A stretch of DNA of 64,000 bases, taken from SABI01 sp963676605. GTDB lineage: Bacteria; Spirochaetota; Spirochaetia; Sphaerochaetales; Sphaerochaetaceae. A program made the position numbers and the translations under genes. Under the pieces are notes generated by a model that was not told the origin of the DNA, did not search any database, and saw only the letters and a list, made by a program, of their open reading frames with translations. The DNA is taken from positions 1 through 64,000 of the forward strand of contig CAXXSP010000034.1 of the NCBI GenBank assembly GCA_963676605.2. Reading direction: 5' to 3'. Positions 54,501 to 62,721 of this stretch are shown piece after piece (the stretch's first letter is position 1; each line of letters starts with the position of its first letter).

Positions 54501-54741
54501 CGAGCGGCCGTACAAACCCTCCACGACCCACTACGCCTACAACTTCTTTGCTCCGTATGAGAAAGCCCTCGGCTTCCTGCGGAAACCGCTTGTCACACGC
54601 TGGTGGCTGTGGGTCACCTCCGTGGCAAATGTTGCAGGCGGTGCGATCCGCCGTCTCTACAGCGGGAACATCCAGACACAGGCACTGTGGATCGTCCTTT
54701 ACAGCAGCACACTGCTGCTGATACTCCAGAGAGGAATGTGA
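51535..54741 (+). CDS. Fused double antiporter subunit (MbhH-MbhH' / MnhD-like tandem)
   Basis: 1068 residues containing two NuoL/M/N-type ion-translocating modules in one chain. Module 1 has FVFMEISSISLYALVA and LLIELKPFPANGWGADVYQAADVEV. Module 2 has FFFSWEVMTVSSFFLI and LAKMGAFGLHIWLPGAYAESDDDITPLFSSVLSKAG. Both include the conserved Lys/Glu of proton channels. Archaeal MBX/MBS complexes have two separate H subunits, MbhH and H'; fusion is unusual. An in-frame charged loop joins the modules (about residues 445-465). Confidence 0.88.
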   Translation: MVNPLYLIALLLAAAFLHPLITKLSRSSGRILVTLVLALCAILPVQWLITLGASEAAHSFVFQTAGFTSPLSINFQVGSSEALFLILINAGVLINAVYSMSRGDRKWENSSQVLLMTLLLGVNGLILSRDLFNMFVFMEISSISLYALVASKKSGNSFEAGIKMMIAGGIASAFYLIGVIFLYRITGTLNLDEMIARRSMITGPAGITALFFVTVSLLIELKPFPANGWGADVYQAADVEVSSLISGASATAVFFVLFKVIPLFSMPVLQAVALSGGATFFVSQLVALRQDSVRRMFGYSSIGQIGLLIFVASLGTLYGEVLASHLFGGIFFPIFLLAGNHLLSKAGLFWVSGITSQKSLRQQTKHCGPVQKGVKGILVSALAGFPPFPAFWAKWILITALVASGIYLWAFIILLGSLIEAVYLFRWFLGTVRDASDNGRVHDEEIEDDFKTQKVFASLSSHSYAFSRAWSAPLLVSLVLVAAALFLSVILLVPSLSSSVIELLILAPVAAVLLWTLFDLLRIPFRIQLLLGILAAAAYGYISFENLTGIRQIFALIFIAGSAVQMIALMNRKGKHEGLAALLLTLIFSLGSLIWARSSMQFFFSWEVMTVSSFFLITRGKRASGAALRYLTFSLAGAFSILAALALPPAGAAALLFAFGFLAKMGAFGLHIWLPGAYAESDDDITPLFSSVLSKAGLLMLFLLAGYFSTEILPGTSQITFADILGWVGVLTAFAGAFLALFKEDIKYTLAYSSMGQVGYMILSWALMSQLGWMNSLYLAVTHLLFKGMLFLAIAGVIYRTKTRLMYQMGGLISRMPISFFTVLIGIIALSGVPPLTGFGTKWMLYTALIEKGWYLQAGIAMFASGVAFLYLFRLIHSIFLGQLKDEHREVKEAPVWFLIPQIIGIAGIMLFSMYPSVLLKPLEAAVAPFFDATISWEGYTVLSTLGYWNGTAVMFVTIGVFLAPLIWLLIVQRKNTQKVGQFNIVYAAERPYKPSTTHYAYNFFAPYEKALGFLRKPLVTRWWLWVTSVANVAGGAIRRLYSGNIQTQALWIVLYSSTLLLILQRGM

Positions 54742-54745
54742 AGAT

Positions 54746-55657
54746 ATGAATGAGATTCTGACTAAAGCATGGTATACCCTTATCTCGCTGTTCGTGATCA
54801 CCAACTACGGACTTATCCTCGGCGGGACGATGGCACGGGTACGGGCAAAAGTTCAGGGAAGGATAGGACAGCCGGTATGGCAGCCCTATCTCGATATCCT
54901 GAACAACAATTTCAAACGGACAGGAGTCTACCACGGGGTGATGTTCTATCTCGGTCCCGTATTCCGACTTGCGGGAGGTCTGGGCACCTACCTGTTCATC
55001 CCCGCAGTCTACGGCTCACTCGTCTTCTCCAACTTTTCCTTCTCCGGAGACCTGCTGCTTGTGATGTACTTCATCTTCTTCGGTCAGCTCGGCATGGCCC
55101 TCGGGGCAGGGCAGAGCGGACACCCGTACTCCCCCGTCGGCGTCTCGCGCGGCCTCGCGCAGATGACCGCCTTCGAGGTCCCTTTCGCCCTCTCGGTGAT
55201 CGCCATAGCGGCACAGTACCAGAGCCTATCCATCACTGAACTCGTAGCAGTTCAGCAGGGAGGAATTCTCAACTGGATCGCCTTCACCAATCCTCTGGCT
55301 ATGATAGCCGGCATGATCAGCTTCCTCGGCATGTCGATGGGAAATCCCTTCAGTGTCGTTATCGCACCTCAGGAAATCCCGATCGGTCCACCGACCGAGA
55401 TGAACTCCTCGTTCCTCGGGATGCTGCAGACAAACAGAGCCATCTTCAACGGTGCGAAACTCGTCCTGTTCATGAACCTCTACTTCGGTGGAGCAACAAC
55501 CATTGTCGTGATGGTCATCAAGACCTTCCTCATCTACCTCTATACCGTCATCGTCGGAGCTTCCTTTCCCAGGTTCAGAACGGATCAGTCAATCCGGTTT
55601 TTCCTCGGTATCCCGACACTGATCGGTATCGCAGCAGTCGTGCTGCAGATGATATAG
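54746..55657 (+). CDS. NuoH/MbhM-like membrane subunit
   Basis: 303 residues, about eight helices. The RVRAKVQGRIGQPVWQPYLDILN segment and TAFEVPFALSVI, and later PTEMNSSFLGMLQTNRAIFNG, match the NuoH/HyfC/MbhM family that links the peripheral arm to the pump. It lies four bases after the tandem antiporter gene. Confidence 0.9.
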   Translation: MNEILTKAWYTLISLFVITNYGLILGGTMARVRAKVQGRIGQPVWQPYLDILNNNFKRTGVYHGVMFYLGPVFRLAGGLGTYLFIPAVYGSLVFSNFSFSGDLLLVMYFIFFGQLGMALGAGQSGHPYSPVGVSRGLAQMTAFEVPFALSVIAIAAQYQSLSITELVAVQQGGILNWIAFTNPLAMIAGMISFLGMSMGNPFSVVIAPQEIPIGPPTEMNSSFLGMLQTNRAIFNGAKLVLFMNLYFGGATTIVVMVIKTFLIYLYTVIVGASFPRFRTDQSIRFFLGIPTLIGIAAVVLQMI

Positions 55658-55670
55658 GGAGGAAGGCGTT

Positions 55671-56354
55671 ATGAAGGAGTCTAAGATGGATGAATTGAAT
55701 TCCGTGAAGACAGATACAGAGAACCAGCTCGAGGAGCTCGCTGCCGCGATGCGTCTTGAGAATGCGGGACTGAGCGAACAGGATAAAGCCTATTTCTGTG
55801 ACGTGCGTCCTCACCGAGTGGATCCCTACAGGGGGATCATGGAGAAGTTCGCAAACTGGGCACGTTCCCAGTCCCTGTGGATTCTCGGGTTCGGTACCGG
55901 CTGCGGAGCGATCGAGCTGCGCCCTCTGATGACGAGCCGGTTCGATATGTACCGCTACGGCATTCAGGCACGGCCGACCCCGCGTCAGTCAAGCGTCTTC
56001 GTCATCGGCGGATACGCCTCAGTGAAGACACTGAAGAGGGTTGTGAGAAGCTACGAGCAGATGCAGGGACCGAAGTTCGTTCTTGCCCTGGGAAGCTGCA
56101 CGGTCAACGGCGGCATGTACTGGGACAGCTACAACACGATCAACAGGATCGATCAGTTTATCCCTGTGGATGTCTATATCGCAGGTTGCATGCCTCGTCC
56201 CGAGGCCCTGCTTGCCGGTTTCATACGCCTGAAGCAGATGATCAGGGAAGGCAGGTGCGAGGGGATGAACCGTTATGCTGATAACTTCGACTGGTATAAG
56301 GCAAACCAGAAGCAGATTATCCACGACTGGAATATGCCTGATTACAACTGGTGA
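55671..56354 (+). CDS. NuoB/MbhJ-like Fe-S subunit with a missing paired cysteine
   Basis: 227 residues. The NuoB-type core is GFGTGCGAIELRPLM, ALGSCTVNGGMYW and YIAGCMPRPEAL. In canonical subunits the first motif carries two Cys (CC in NuoB, CNGC in MbhJ); here it is CG, so only three of four [4Fe-4S] ligands remain. A 45-residue N-terminal extension is present. Two starts, 55671 and 55686, both have good RBSs. Confidence 0.87.
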   Translation: MKESKMDELNSVKTDTENQLEELAAAMRLENAGLSEQDKAYFCDVRPHRVDPYRGIMEKFANWARSQSLWILGFGTGCGAIELRPLMTSRFDMYRYGIQARPTPRQSSVFVIGGYASVKTLKRVVRSYEQMQGPKFVLALGSCTVNGGMYWDSYNTINRIDQFIPVDVYIAGCMPRPEALLAGFIRLKQMIREGRCEGMNRYADNFDWYKANQKQIIHDWNMPDYNW

Positions 56355-56368
56355 TGGAGGAAGAACGT

Positions 56369-56884
56369 ATGACAGACACAACAGAAAGAAAGACGATAGA
56401 TAGATCCCCCGGAGCCGAATTCATCCAGGTGCCGCGTGAAGAGGCGGTAGGGGCCATCACCCGCAAACGTGATATTGACGGGTACACCCATCTGGTATTC
56501 TTTACCGCAGTCGACTATATCGAGGACGGTATCTTCCGTCTCACCTACATGCTTCATAACTATGAGAGATGTCACGATCTCGCCATTCAGGTCGATATCT
56601 CCCGTGAAAACGCCTCGATGGAATCGATCCATCATCTCTGGCCTCACGGTGCAACCTATCAGAGGGAACTGAAGGAGATGTACGGCATAGACTTCCCGGG
56701 ATCTCCCGGAGTGGACGAGAGTTTCGTCCTTGAGGGATGGGATGACATTCCTCCCATGAGACGGGAGTTCGATACGAAAGAGTATTCCGAGAAGACCTAC
56801 TTCCCCCGCCCGGGACGTGTTACTCACGATACCGCGGCCTATATGAAAGAAAATCTGTACCCAAGCGAGGCTGAGACATGGTAA
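56369..56884 (+). CDS. NuoC/MbhK-like 30-kDa subunit
   Basis: 171 residues. TYMLHNYERCHDLAIQVDISRENASMESIHHLWPHGATYQRELKEMYGIDFPGSP is the NuoC signature region. GGAGG is 10 bases before the ATG at 56369, which is preferred to the upstream methionines. It overlaps the next gene by seven bases. The subunit carries no cofactor but connects the L and J subunits. Confidence 0.9.
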   Translation: MTDTTERKTIDRSPGAEFIQVPREEAVGAITRKRDIDGYTHLVFFTAVDYIEDGIFRLTYMLHNYERCHDLAIQVDISRENASMESIHHLWPHGATYQRELKEMYGIDFPGSPGVDESFVLEGWDDIPPMRREFDTKEYSEKTYFPRPGRVTHDTAAYMKENLYPSEAETW

Positions 56885-58053
56885 GAGATGCAAGAAGCAA
56901 ATTCCCTCCCGTAGACGAAGTGACCGGGAAGAGTCAGTACAACCTTGAATCGGGGAAGTATCTGAAGATCTGGCAGGGGCCTCAGCATCCAGGTATCACA
57001 GGGAATATGTCTCTGGAGCTGACGGTCTGCGGAGATGAGGTGATAGACTGCAAGACCCACGTGGGGTACCTGCACCGCGGCTTCGAGAAGCTGATGGAGC
57101 GCCGAAGGTATATCCAGTGCTTCCCCCTTGTGTGCAGGATCTGTGTTCCTGAACCCGATTTCAACGAGTACCTCTTCGCCGAGTGTGCCGAGGAGCTCGC
57201 AGGGATCGAGGTGCCTGAGAAGGCGCAGTGGTACCGTGCACTCACCCTTGAGATGGCACGTCTCGCCTCCTTCCTGATGTGGATCGGAGGGCAGGGCGGA
57301 GCCTTCGGTATGGCTACCATCGGCCAGTGGACCGTCACGATGAGAGACTATGTCCTCGATCTCTTCGAAGAACTAACCGGGGGAAGGATCTACCACATGT
57401 ACATTATTCCCGGAGGCGTCAGGAGTGATCTCCCCGAGGGGTATACTGACCGCGTGGAAGAGACCCTGGCAAAGATCGAGAAGGTACTTGATGATATCGA
57501 ACTCGCGATGATGCATAACGCCGTCTTCAAGAAGAGGGCGAAAGGGCTCGGTGTCATCACACCTGCCATGGTCGACCACTGGGGAATCACCGGACCGAAC
57601 GCCCGCGGAAGCGGCGTCGCCCGTGATATCCGTAAGGATTCTCCCTACCTGATCTATGATCAGCTCGATTTCGAGGTCGTCACAGAGACAGGCGGAGACG
57701 CCTACGCACGGACCTGGGTCCGTCTCAGGGAAACCCGGCAGTCGATCGACCTGATAAGACAGATCATGGCGAAGATGCCGAGTGAAGGACCGTTCTTCCA
57801 GAGGCTGCCGAACGTCCTTCACTGGAAAATCCCGGCAGGACAGACCTACAGGAAGGCTGAGTGTACCCGTGGAGAGTACGGCTTCTTCATGGTATCCGAC
57901 GGCTCCGAACTGCCGAGGCGCGTGTACGTCAGAGGCCCCTCCTACACCCATGCGGTCACACTGATGGAACATCTGGCTGTCAATGTGAATATTGCCGACA
58001 CAGCGGGACTGATGGTATCACTCCATACCTATCCGCCAGAGATTGAGAGGTGA
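56878..58053 (+). CDS. NuoD/MbhL-like large subunit lacking [NiFe] ligands
   Basis: 391 residues. IWQGPQHPGITGNMSLELTVCGDEVIDCKTHVGYLHRG is the conserved start of the family. The first hydrogenase motif is CRICVPEPDF (one of the two C-x2-C cysteines lost, and no final His), and the C-terminal motif DPCxxC is replaced by DTAGLMVSLHTYPPE. It therefore cannot bind NiFe. This is as in complex I and MBX/MBS, so a direct hydrogenase role is unlikely. Confidence 0.88.
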   Translation: MVRDARSKFPPVDEVTGKSQYNLESGKYLKIWQGPQHPGITGNMSLELTVCGDEVIDCKTHVGYLHRGFEKLMERRRYIQCFPLVCRICVPEPDFNEYLFAECAEELAGIEVPEKAQWYRALTLEMARLASFLMWIGGQGGAFGMATIGQWTVTMRDYVLDLFEELTGGRIYHMYIIPGGVRSDLPEGYTDRVEETLAKIEKVLDDIELAMMHNAVFKKRAKGLGVITPAMVDHWGITGPNARGSGVARDIRKDSPYLIYDQLDFEVVTETGGDAYARTWVRLRETRQSIDLIRQIMAKMPSEGPFFQRLPNVLHWKIPAGQTYRKAECTRGEYGFFMVSDGSELPRRVYVRGPSYTHAVTLMEHLAVNVNIADTAGLMVSLHTYPPEIER

Positions 58054-58057
58054 GAAT

Positions 58058-59833
58058 ATGAGTCTGAAAGATATAGTTGCACCCTTTTCGGTGTGGAAAC
58101 GGGTCTTCGAGAAACCCTATACGAATAAGAAACCGATCGATACCCGGCCTGGAGCTGATCGCTACCGCGGCTTTCATATCAATGCGATCGACACCTGTAT
58201 CGGCTGCGGCACCTGTGAGGAGATCTGCCAGAATGCCGCAATCGACATGGTTCCGGTCAAGGAAACGAAACATGGAGACTCCGGTCTTCGTCCGAAGATG
58301 GACTACGGGAGATGCTGCTGGTGTGCTCTCTGTGTCGATATCTGTCCCACCGGCTCCCTCGGCATGAGCAATGAGTATATCTGGGTCGATGACGACCCCG
58401 AGGTATTCCGGTTCATTCCGGGTCATGATGACAAAAGCTGGAATGAGAGTGAACTCGGCTACCGCAGGGCCGAAGGATACGACCTCCTTGAAGGTGAGAG
58501 AGTTCCGATGCCGATGCTTTCCCTCGAGGAATCACAGAAGACCTTCATAGAGATGGTTCAGGGATACTCTGCTGAGCAGGCTAAGGCTGAGGCTGACCGG
58601 TGTATCGAGTGCGGTATCTGTAAGGCTACCTGTCCTGCCCATATGCAGGTCCCCGAGTATATCAAGGCTGTCAGGGATGGAGATATGGAAGAAGGACTCA
58701 GGATCGTCTATCAGGCGAACCCGCTCCCTGCCTCCTGCGGACGTGTGTGCTCCCATGCCTGTGAGTATGTCTGTGCCATGAAGCACAAGGGCGAAGCCCT
58801 CTCGATCCGCTGGCTCAAGCGTTATATCGTGGATCAGATATACCTCGGAGATTACACCAGTGTACTCGGCGAGTGCGAAGAGAATAACGGAAAGAAGATC
58901 GCCATCATCGGAAGCGGTCCCGGCGGTCTGAGCGCAGCCTATTATCTGAGGCTGCTCGGCTATGCCATCACCATCTACGATTCCAATGAACGTGCCGGCG
59001 GTATGCTCCGTTACGGTATTCCCGAATACCGTCTTCCTTATGACCAGGTTGAGAAGGACATCGCCTTCATCCAGTCCCTGGGAGTTGAGTTCCACCAGAA
59101 TACGAGAATAGGAAAGGACCTTGAGTTCCAGAAAATGTACGACGAGTATGATGCCATCTTCTTCTCGACAGGACTGAGAGATCCGTACGGAATGAATATC
59201 CCGGGAGAGGATCTGAAGGGAGTTCTTTCGGGTCTCGATATCCTTGATGACGTCACGAACGGCAAGACCCCCGATATAGGCTCTTCGGTGGTTGTCATCG
59301 GCGGAGGAAATGTCGCCATGGACGCCGCCCGTACCTCTCGCAGGTATGAAGCTGATGTCACCATCCTCTACAGAAGACGTGAAGAGGATATGCCGGCTGA
59401 TGAAGAAGAGATCGAAGAAGCACAGGGTGAAGGGTGTGAGCTTATCACGCAGGCGATCCCTCTCCGTTTGGAAAAGGGCGAGAAGACACGGCTCCGCCTT
59501 GTCTGGGGAGAAGCTGAGATGGTCTCGGACGGCCCCGGAAAGAGACCGAAACCCGTCCTGAAAGAGGGTGTGGAACACGTGATCGAATGTGATACCGTCA
59601 TCCCCGCCATCGGTCAGTCTGCAGACTACTCCTTCCTTCCCGAAGAGATTGCAGCCAATCTCGTGGGTAAGAGAGGATATGTCGAAGTGAATGAGTTCCA
59701 TCAGACACCGGTAGAGAAGATCTATGCCGGAGGAGATATCACGAACCCGACTCGTGATGCGATCAGCGCGATAGCGAACGGTCATTCGGCAGCCAAGGGG
59801 ATCGATATATATTTGAACAATTTCAAGAATTGA
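58058..59833 (+). CDS. Fused NuoI/MbhN-like ferredoxin and GltD/NfnB-like flavoprotein
   Basis: About 591 residues. The N-terminal ferredoxin domain has CIGCGTCEEIC and CCWCALCVDIC, then a GltD-type [4Fe-4S] domain (CIECGICKATCP; CGRVCSHACEYVC). FAD binds at IIGSGPGGLSAAYYLR and NAD(P) at VVIGGGNVAMDAARTSRR. The final Rossmann part ends YAGGDITNPTRDAISAIANG. It probably passes electrons between NAD(P)H and the NuoB-like cluster. The start at 58058 has AGGTGA upstream. Confidence 0.9.
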   Translation: MSLKDIVAPFSVWKRVFEKPYTNKKPIDTRPGADRYRGFHINAIDTCIGCGTCEEICQNAAIDMVPVKETKHGDSGLRPKMDYGRCCWCALCVDICPTGSLGMSNEYIWVDDDPEVFRFIPGHDDKSWNESELGYRRAEGYDLLEGERVPMPMLSLEESQKTFIEMVQGYSAEQAKAEADRCIECGICKATCPAHMQVPEYIKAVRDGDMEEGLRIVYQANPLPASCGRVCSHACEYVCAMKHKGEALSIRWLKRYIVDQIYLGDYTSVLGECEENNGKKIAIIGSGPGGLSAAYYLRLLGYAITIYDSNERAGGMLRYGIPEYRLPYDQVEKDIAFIQSLGVEFHQNTRIGKDLEFQKMYDEYDAIFFSTGLRDPYGMNIPGEDLKGVLSGLDILDDVTNGKTPDIGSSVVVIGGGNVAMDAARTSRRYEADVTILYRRREEDMPADEEEIEEAQGEGCELITQAIPLRLEKGEKTRLRLVWGEAEMVSDGPGKRPKPVLKEGVEHVIECDTVIPAIGQSADYSFLPEEIAANLVGKRGYVEVNEFHQTPVEKIYAGGDITNPTRDAISAIANGHSAAKGIDIYLNNFKN

Positions 59834-59889
59834 TTCAATAAATAGACAAAAGCCGGCAGATCCGATACCATACGGCTGTATTCATACAT

Positions 59890-59910
59890 GGGGAGAGGTC
59901 TCCTCTCCCC
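59890..59910. promoter_or_regulatory. Perfect 9-bp inverted repeat upstream of the ArsR-like gene
   Basis: GGGGAGAGG (59890-59898), TCT, CCTCTCCCC (59902-59910). It has no following T tract and lies 16 bases before the ATG, so it could be a post-transcriptional hairpin or a repressor site. Confidence 0.5.
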
Positions 59911-59926
59911 GCTGAATGGAGTAACC

Positions 59927-60262
59927 ATGGAGAATGAGAAACGCAAAGCTGAAATCCTCGAGGAAGTGAAACAGTGGTTCGAAGAGAACCGGTGCTGGGA
60001 AGTCGAAAAGATCCTCTCGATCCTGGCGAACCCCGTCCGTTTCCACATCCTCTGTGCCCTTGAGAAGGAATCATTCTCCGTAACTGAACTGATGAGTCTC
60101 AGTGGAGGGGGAGCTTCCAATGTTTCCCAGCAGCTCAAGATGATGAGCCTGGCAGGTTTCGTGACGAAGGAACGGCAGGGAAAGCAGATCATCTATTCCC
60201 TCCGGGATGAGAGGATACGAAGAATCATCCTCACCCTGGAAGAACTGTTCGGGAAAAGCTGA
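59927..60262 (+). CDS. ArsR-family regulator
   Basis: 111 residues. The winged helix ILANPVRFHILCALEKESFSVTELMSLSGGGASNVSQQLKMMSLAGFVTKERQGKQIIYSL is a clear ArsR domain. The usual metal-binding CxC in helix 3 is absent; Cys are at residues 23 and 43. The ATG follows TGGAG. It ends the operon region, 94 bases after the flavoprotein, and may control it. Confidence 0.8.
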   Translation: MENEKRKAEILEEVKQWFEENRCWEVEKILSILANPVRFHILCALEKESFSVTELMSLSGGGASNVSQQLKMMSLAGFVTKERQGKQIIYSLRDERIRRIILTLEELFGKS

Positions 60263-60379
60263 TGAGTGCCGTCCTCCCTGTATCCTCTGTCTGGAGAGTA
60301 TATGGAGTTTAGGTGAAGTTTATCCGTGTAGCCGCCTTTTCCTGTTGTCATTCATCACGCTAGGACGCATAGTACAAGC

Positions 60380-61093
60380 ATGAAGCATATATTTATCGTG
60401 GAAGATCATGCAGCAATACGTGAAAGCGTGGGGTCCTACCTGGAACTCTCTGGATATACAGTTTCTACATTCCCTCTTATAGCTGATGCTCAAGCAGCCC
60501 TCGCTCAGAGCGAGCCGGACCTCCTTATTCAGGATGTGATGATGCCTGACGGGGACGGATTCTCCTTTGTGAAGCAGCTGAGAACCCAGTACTCGTTTCC
60601 CATCATTTTCGTCACAGCCCGTGCGAGCGAGAGTGACAGAATCATGGGATTTGAGCTGGGCGGGGATGATTATGTGGTGAAACCGTTCTCTCCGAAGGAG
60701 ATTGTCCTGAGGGTAGGTGCCATTTTCCGTAGAATAGAAGGAAAAGAGCAGGAGTCGACAGCAGGTGAAACAGTGTGGAGCCATGGCAGATCGATCCTGA
60801 GGTTTGATGAGGATTCTCATTTCCTCGATATTGACGAGAAGGGAATCGTTTTAACAGCCGCTGAATGGCGGGTGCTTGCCCACCTCATCTCTCATGCTGG
60901 AAATGTCGTGTCCAGAGCCCAGATTCTCGATGCCTGCTTTGAATACTCGTTCGAGTCGTACGACAGAATCGTTGATACTCATATTAAAAATATCCGTGCG
61001 AAAATCGGCAACTCCGGAGGTTCCTGGATAGAGACAGTACGGGGGTATGGATATCGCTTTGCCGGCAGAAAAAAGGAGAGCTCACTGCCGTGA
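60380..61093 (+). CDS. OmpR/PhoB-type response regulator
   Basis: 237 residues. The receiver domain has the acidic pair ED8-D9 (FIVEDHA), the phosphorylated D52 (LIQDVMMPD), the Thr near 82 (FVTAR) and the Lys near 104 (VVKPFSP). The C-terminal winged helix is LTAAEWRVLAHLISHAGNVVSRAQILD and VDTHIKNIRAKIG...VRGYGYRF. It overlaps the kinase gene by four bases. No clear operator seen. Confidence 0.93.
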   Translation: MKHIFIVEDHAAIRESVGSYLELSGYTVSTFPLIADAQAALAQSEPDLLIQDVMMPDGDGFSFVKQLRTQYSFPIIFVTARASESDRIMGFELGGDDYVVKPFSPKEIVLRVGAIFRRIEGKEQESTAGETVWSHGRSILRFDEDSHFLDIDEKGIVLTAAEWRVLAHLISHAGNVVSRAQILDACFEYSFESYDRIVDTHIKNIRAKIGNSGGSWIETVRGYGYRFAGRKKESSLP

Positions 61094-62604
61094 ACTATGA
61101 ATCTGGTGGAGGAGGGAAAACTCGGGTTCATAGCCTGTTTTTCAAACTTTTCGTGTCAATCATGTCAGTGACGGTACTGATCCTCCTTGTCCAGATGGTG
61201 GTACTCGTGGTGATGCTCCGTCAGCAGTCTGAGCAGTTTGCCCATGAAGCTTTCAGTTCGTACGAACAGCGGCTCAATGACCTGCTCGAATACAGCATAC
61301 ACGAAGGAGAGACGCTTTCGGTGGAGAATATCGGCTCCCTCCTCTGGATGGCTGCCGATGACAGAATTCTGGGACTTCTCCTCAAGAACGCCTCAGGGGA
61401 TCTCGTCTTTGCACTGGGGAAGACCCCGAACGGGATCATTGTTGATGAAAATCCACTGGTCAGCGAAAACGGAAAAACTCTTCCCGGTGTTGAGAGCAAC
61501 AGATTTATTGGAGGCTCATCCTTCCTCCAGGCAGATGCGAGAACAGCGTTGAAGGGGGAAGATCGTTCCTGGCAGCCTGAGGTCGAACAGGATATTGTGG
61601 GAACAATCCCTCTCTACTCCGACAGTGCCCGCTCTCATCTTCTCGGCAGTGTTGATGTCCTTGTTCTCTCCCCGATGGTCTATGCCATGAAAGCTCAACT
61701 GATACGGAAAATTCTCATCGGCTTCGCTATCTCGATCCCCATCGCGCTGGTCATAGCCTTCTTCGGAGCCCATCTGATTGCAGCAAGTGTCTCAAGGCAT
61801 GCCGAAAGGATTTCAGGTTCTCTCTCTCAGATAGCACAGGGAGAATTCAAGGAAGCTCCGTATGAGACAACGGTACGTGAGCTGTCTCAGATAGGAGACT
61901 CCGTGGAAATCCTGAAAAAACAGCTGTCAGGACATGAGAAAATGCGTCAGCAGTGGCTCAAGGGGATAGCCCATGATCTTAATACTCCCCTCACATCCCT
62001 CAAACTCTCGGTAGAAGGAGCTCTCGACGGCATCCTGACCCCTGATGAGAAGCTTATACAGAGGATAAGAGACGAGCTCGAAGTGCTCGAGCAGCGTGTC
62101 AGTGCGGTCATGACCCTCTCTTCCATGCAGTCTCCGGACTTTCTCGTCCACACTGAAACTATTGAAGTTCTTGACTTCGTAGATGAGATGCTCACTTCAA
62201 GCGTGAACAGGTATCATGTGCTGATAGAACCCCTGACTGAATTTCTGTACGGAGACCGGCGTCTTCTTCTCCTTGCAGCGAGGGAAGCGATGAACAATGC
62301 AGTGAAGTACAGAAGCGGAGATGAAAAAATCCGCTGGGTCATCACATCAGAGAACGGTATGAACAGTATGAGGTTCTCCAATACGGGGACTCTCCCTCCC
62401 GAAGGCTCTGACGAACTCTTCGAACCCTGGGTCAGGGCCGACAGATCCCGTTCTCTCCCAGGCTCAGGTATGGGACTGACTATCATCCGTCAGATCATGG
62501 AAAATCATGGCGGCAGTGTCTCTCTCACGCAGGAAGACCATATAGTCTCACTCAGTATGAGCTGGCCGTCCGTCAGCGACGGGCCCGACTCAGTGAACGG
62601 ATAG
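61090..62604 (+). CDS. Membrane sensor histidine kinase
   Basis: 504 residues. TM1 (residues about 17-37) and TM2 (about 200-225) flank a periplasmic sensor domain. The HAMP-like segment (ISGSLSQIAQGEFKEAPYET) leads to the H-box GIAHDLNTPLTSLKLS. The N-box is AREAMNNAVKYRS and the G2-box is GSGMGLTIIRQIMENHGG; the G1 region reads RFSNTGTLPPEG, weak compared with DNGxG. It forms a two-component pair with the regulator upstream. Confidence 0.9.
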   Translation: MNYESGGGGKTRVHSLFFKLFVSIMSVTVLILLVQMVVLVVMLRQQSEQFAHEAFSSYEQRLNDLLEYSIHEGETLSVENIGSLLWMAADDRILGLLLKNASGDLVFALGKTPNGIIVDENPLVSENGKTLPGVESNRFIGGSSFLQADARTALKGEDRSWQPEVEQDIVGTIPLYSDSARSHLLGSVDVLVLSPMVYAMKAQLIRKILIGFAISIPIALVIAFFGAHLIAASVSRHAERISGSLSQIAQGEFKEAPYETTVRELSQIGDSVEILKKQLSGHEKMRQQWLKGIAHDLNTPLTSLKLSVEGALDGILTPDEKLIQRIRDELEVLEQRVSAVMTLSSMQSPDFLVHTETIEVLDFVDEMLTSSVNRYHVLIEPLTEFLYGDRRLLLLAAREAMNNAVKYRSGDEKIRWVITSENGMNSMRFSNTGTLPPEGSDELFEPWVRADRSRSLPGSGMGLTIIRQIMENHGGSVSLTQEDHIVSLSMSWPSVSDGPDSVNG

Positions 62605-62721
62605 CGGTCTTCACATAAAGCACACAGAAAATCACAGAGCAGTCAATAGAGCACCATACGAAGCACATGGGTACATGGGAATATTCAGTCATATTACATA
62701 AAAAAAATGGAGATGATCTGA

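Noticed and set aside
56878..58053. [NiFe] hydrogenase large subunit
   Set aside because: The N-terminal CxxC pair is incomplete and the C-terminal DPCxxC motif is absent, so NiFe binding is not possible as in known hydrogenases.
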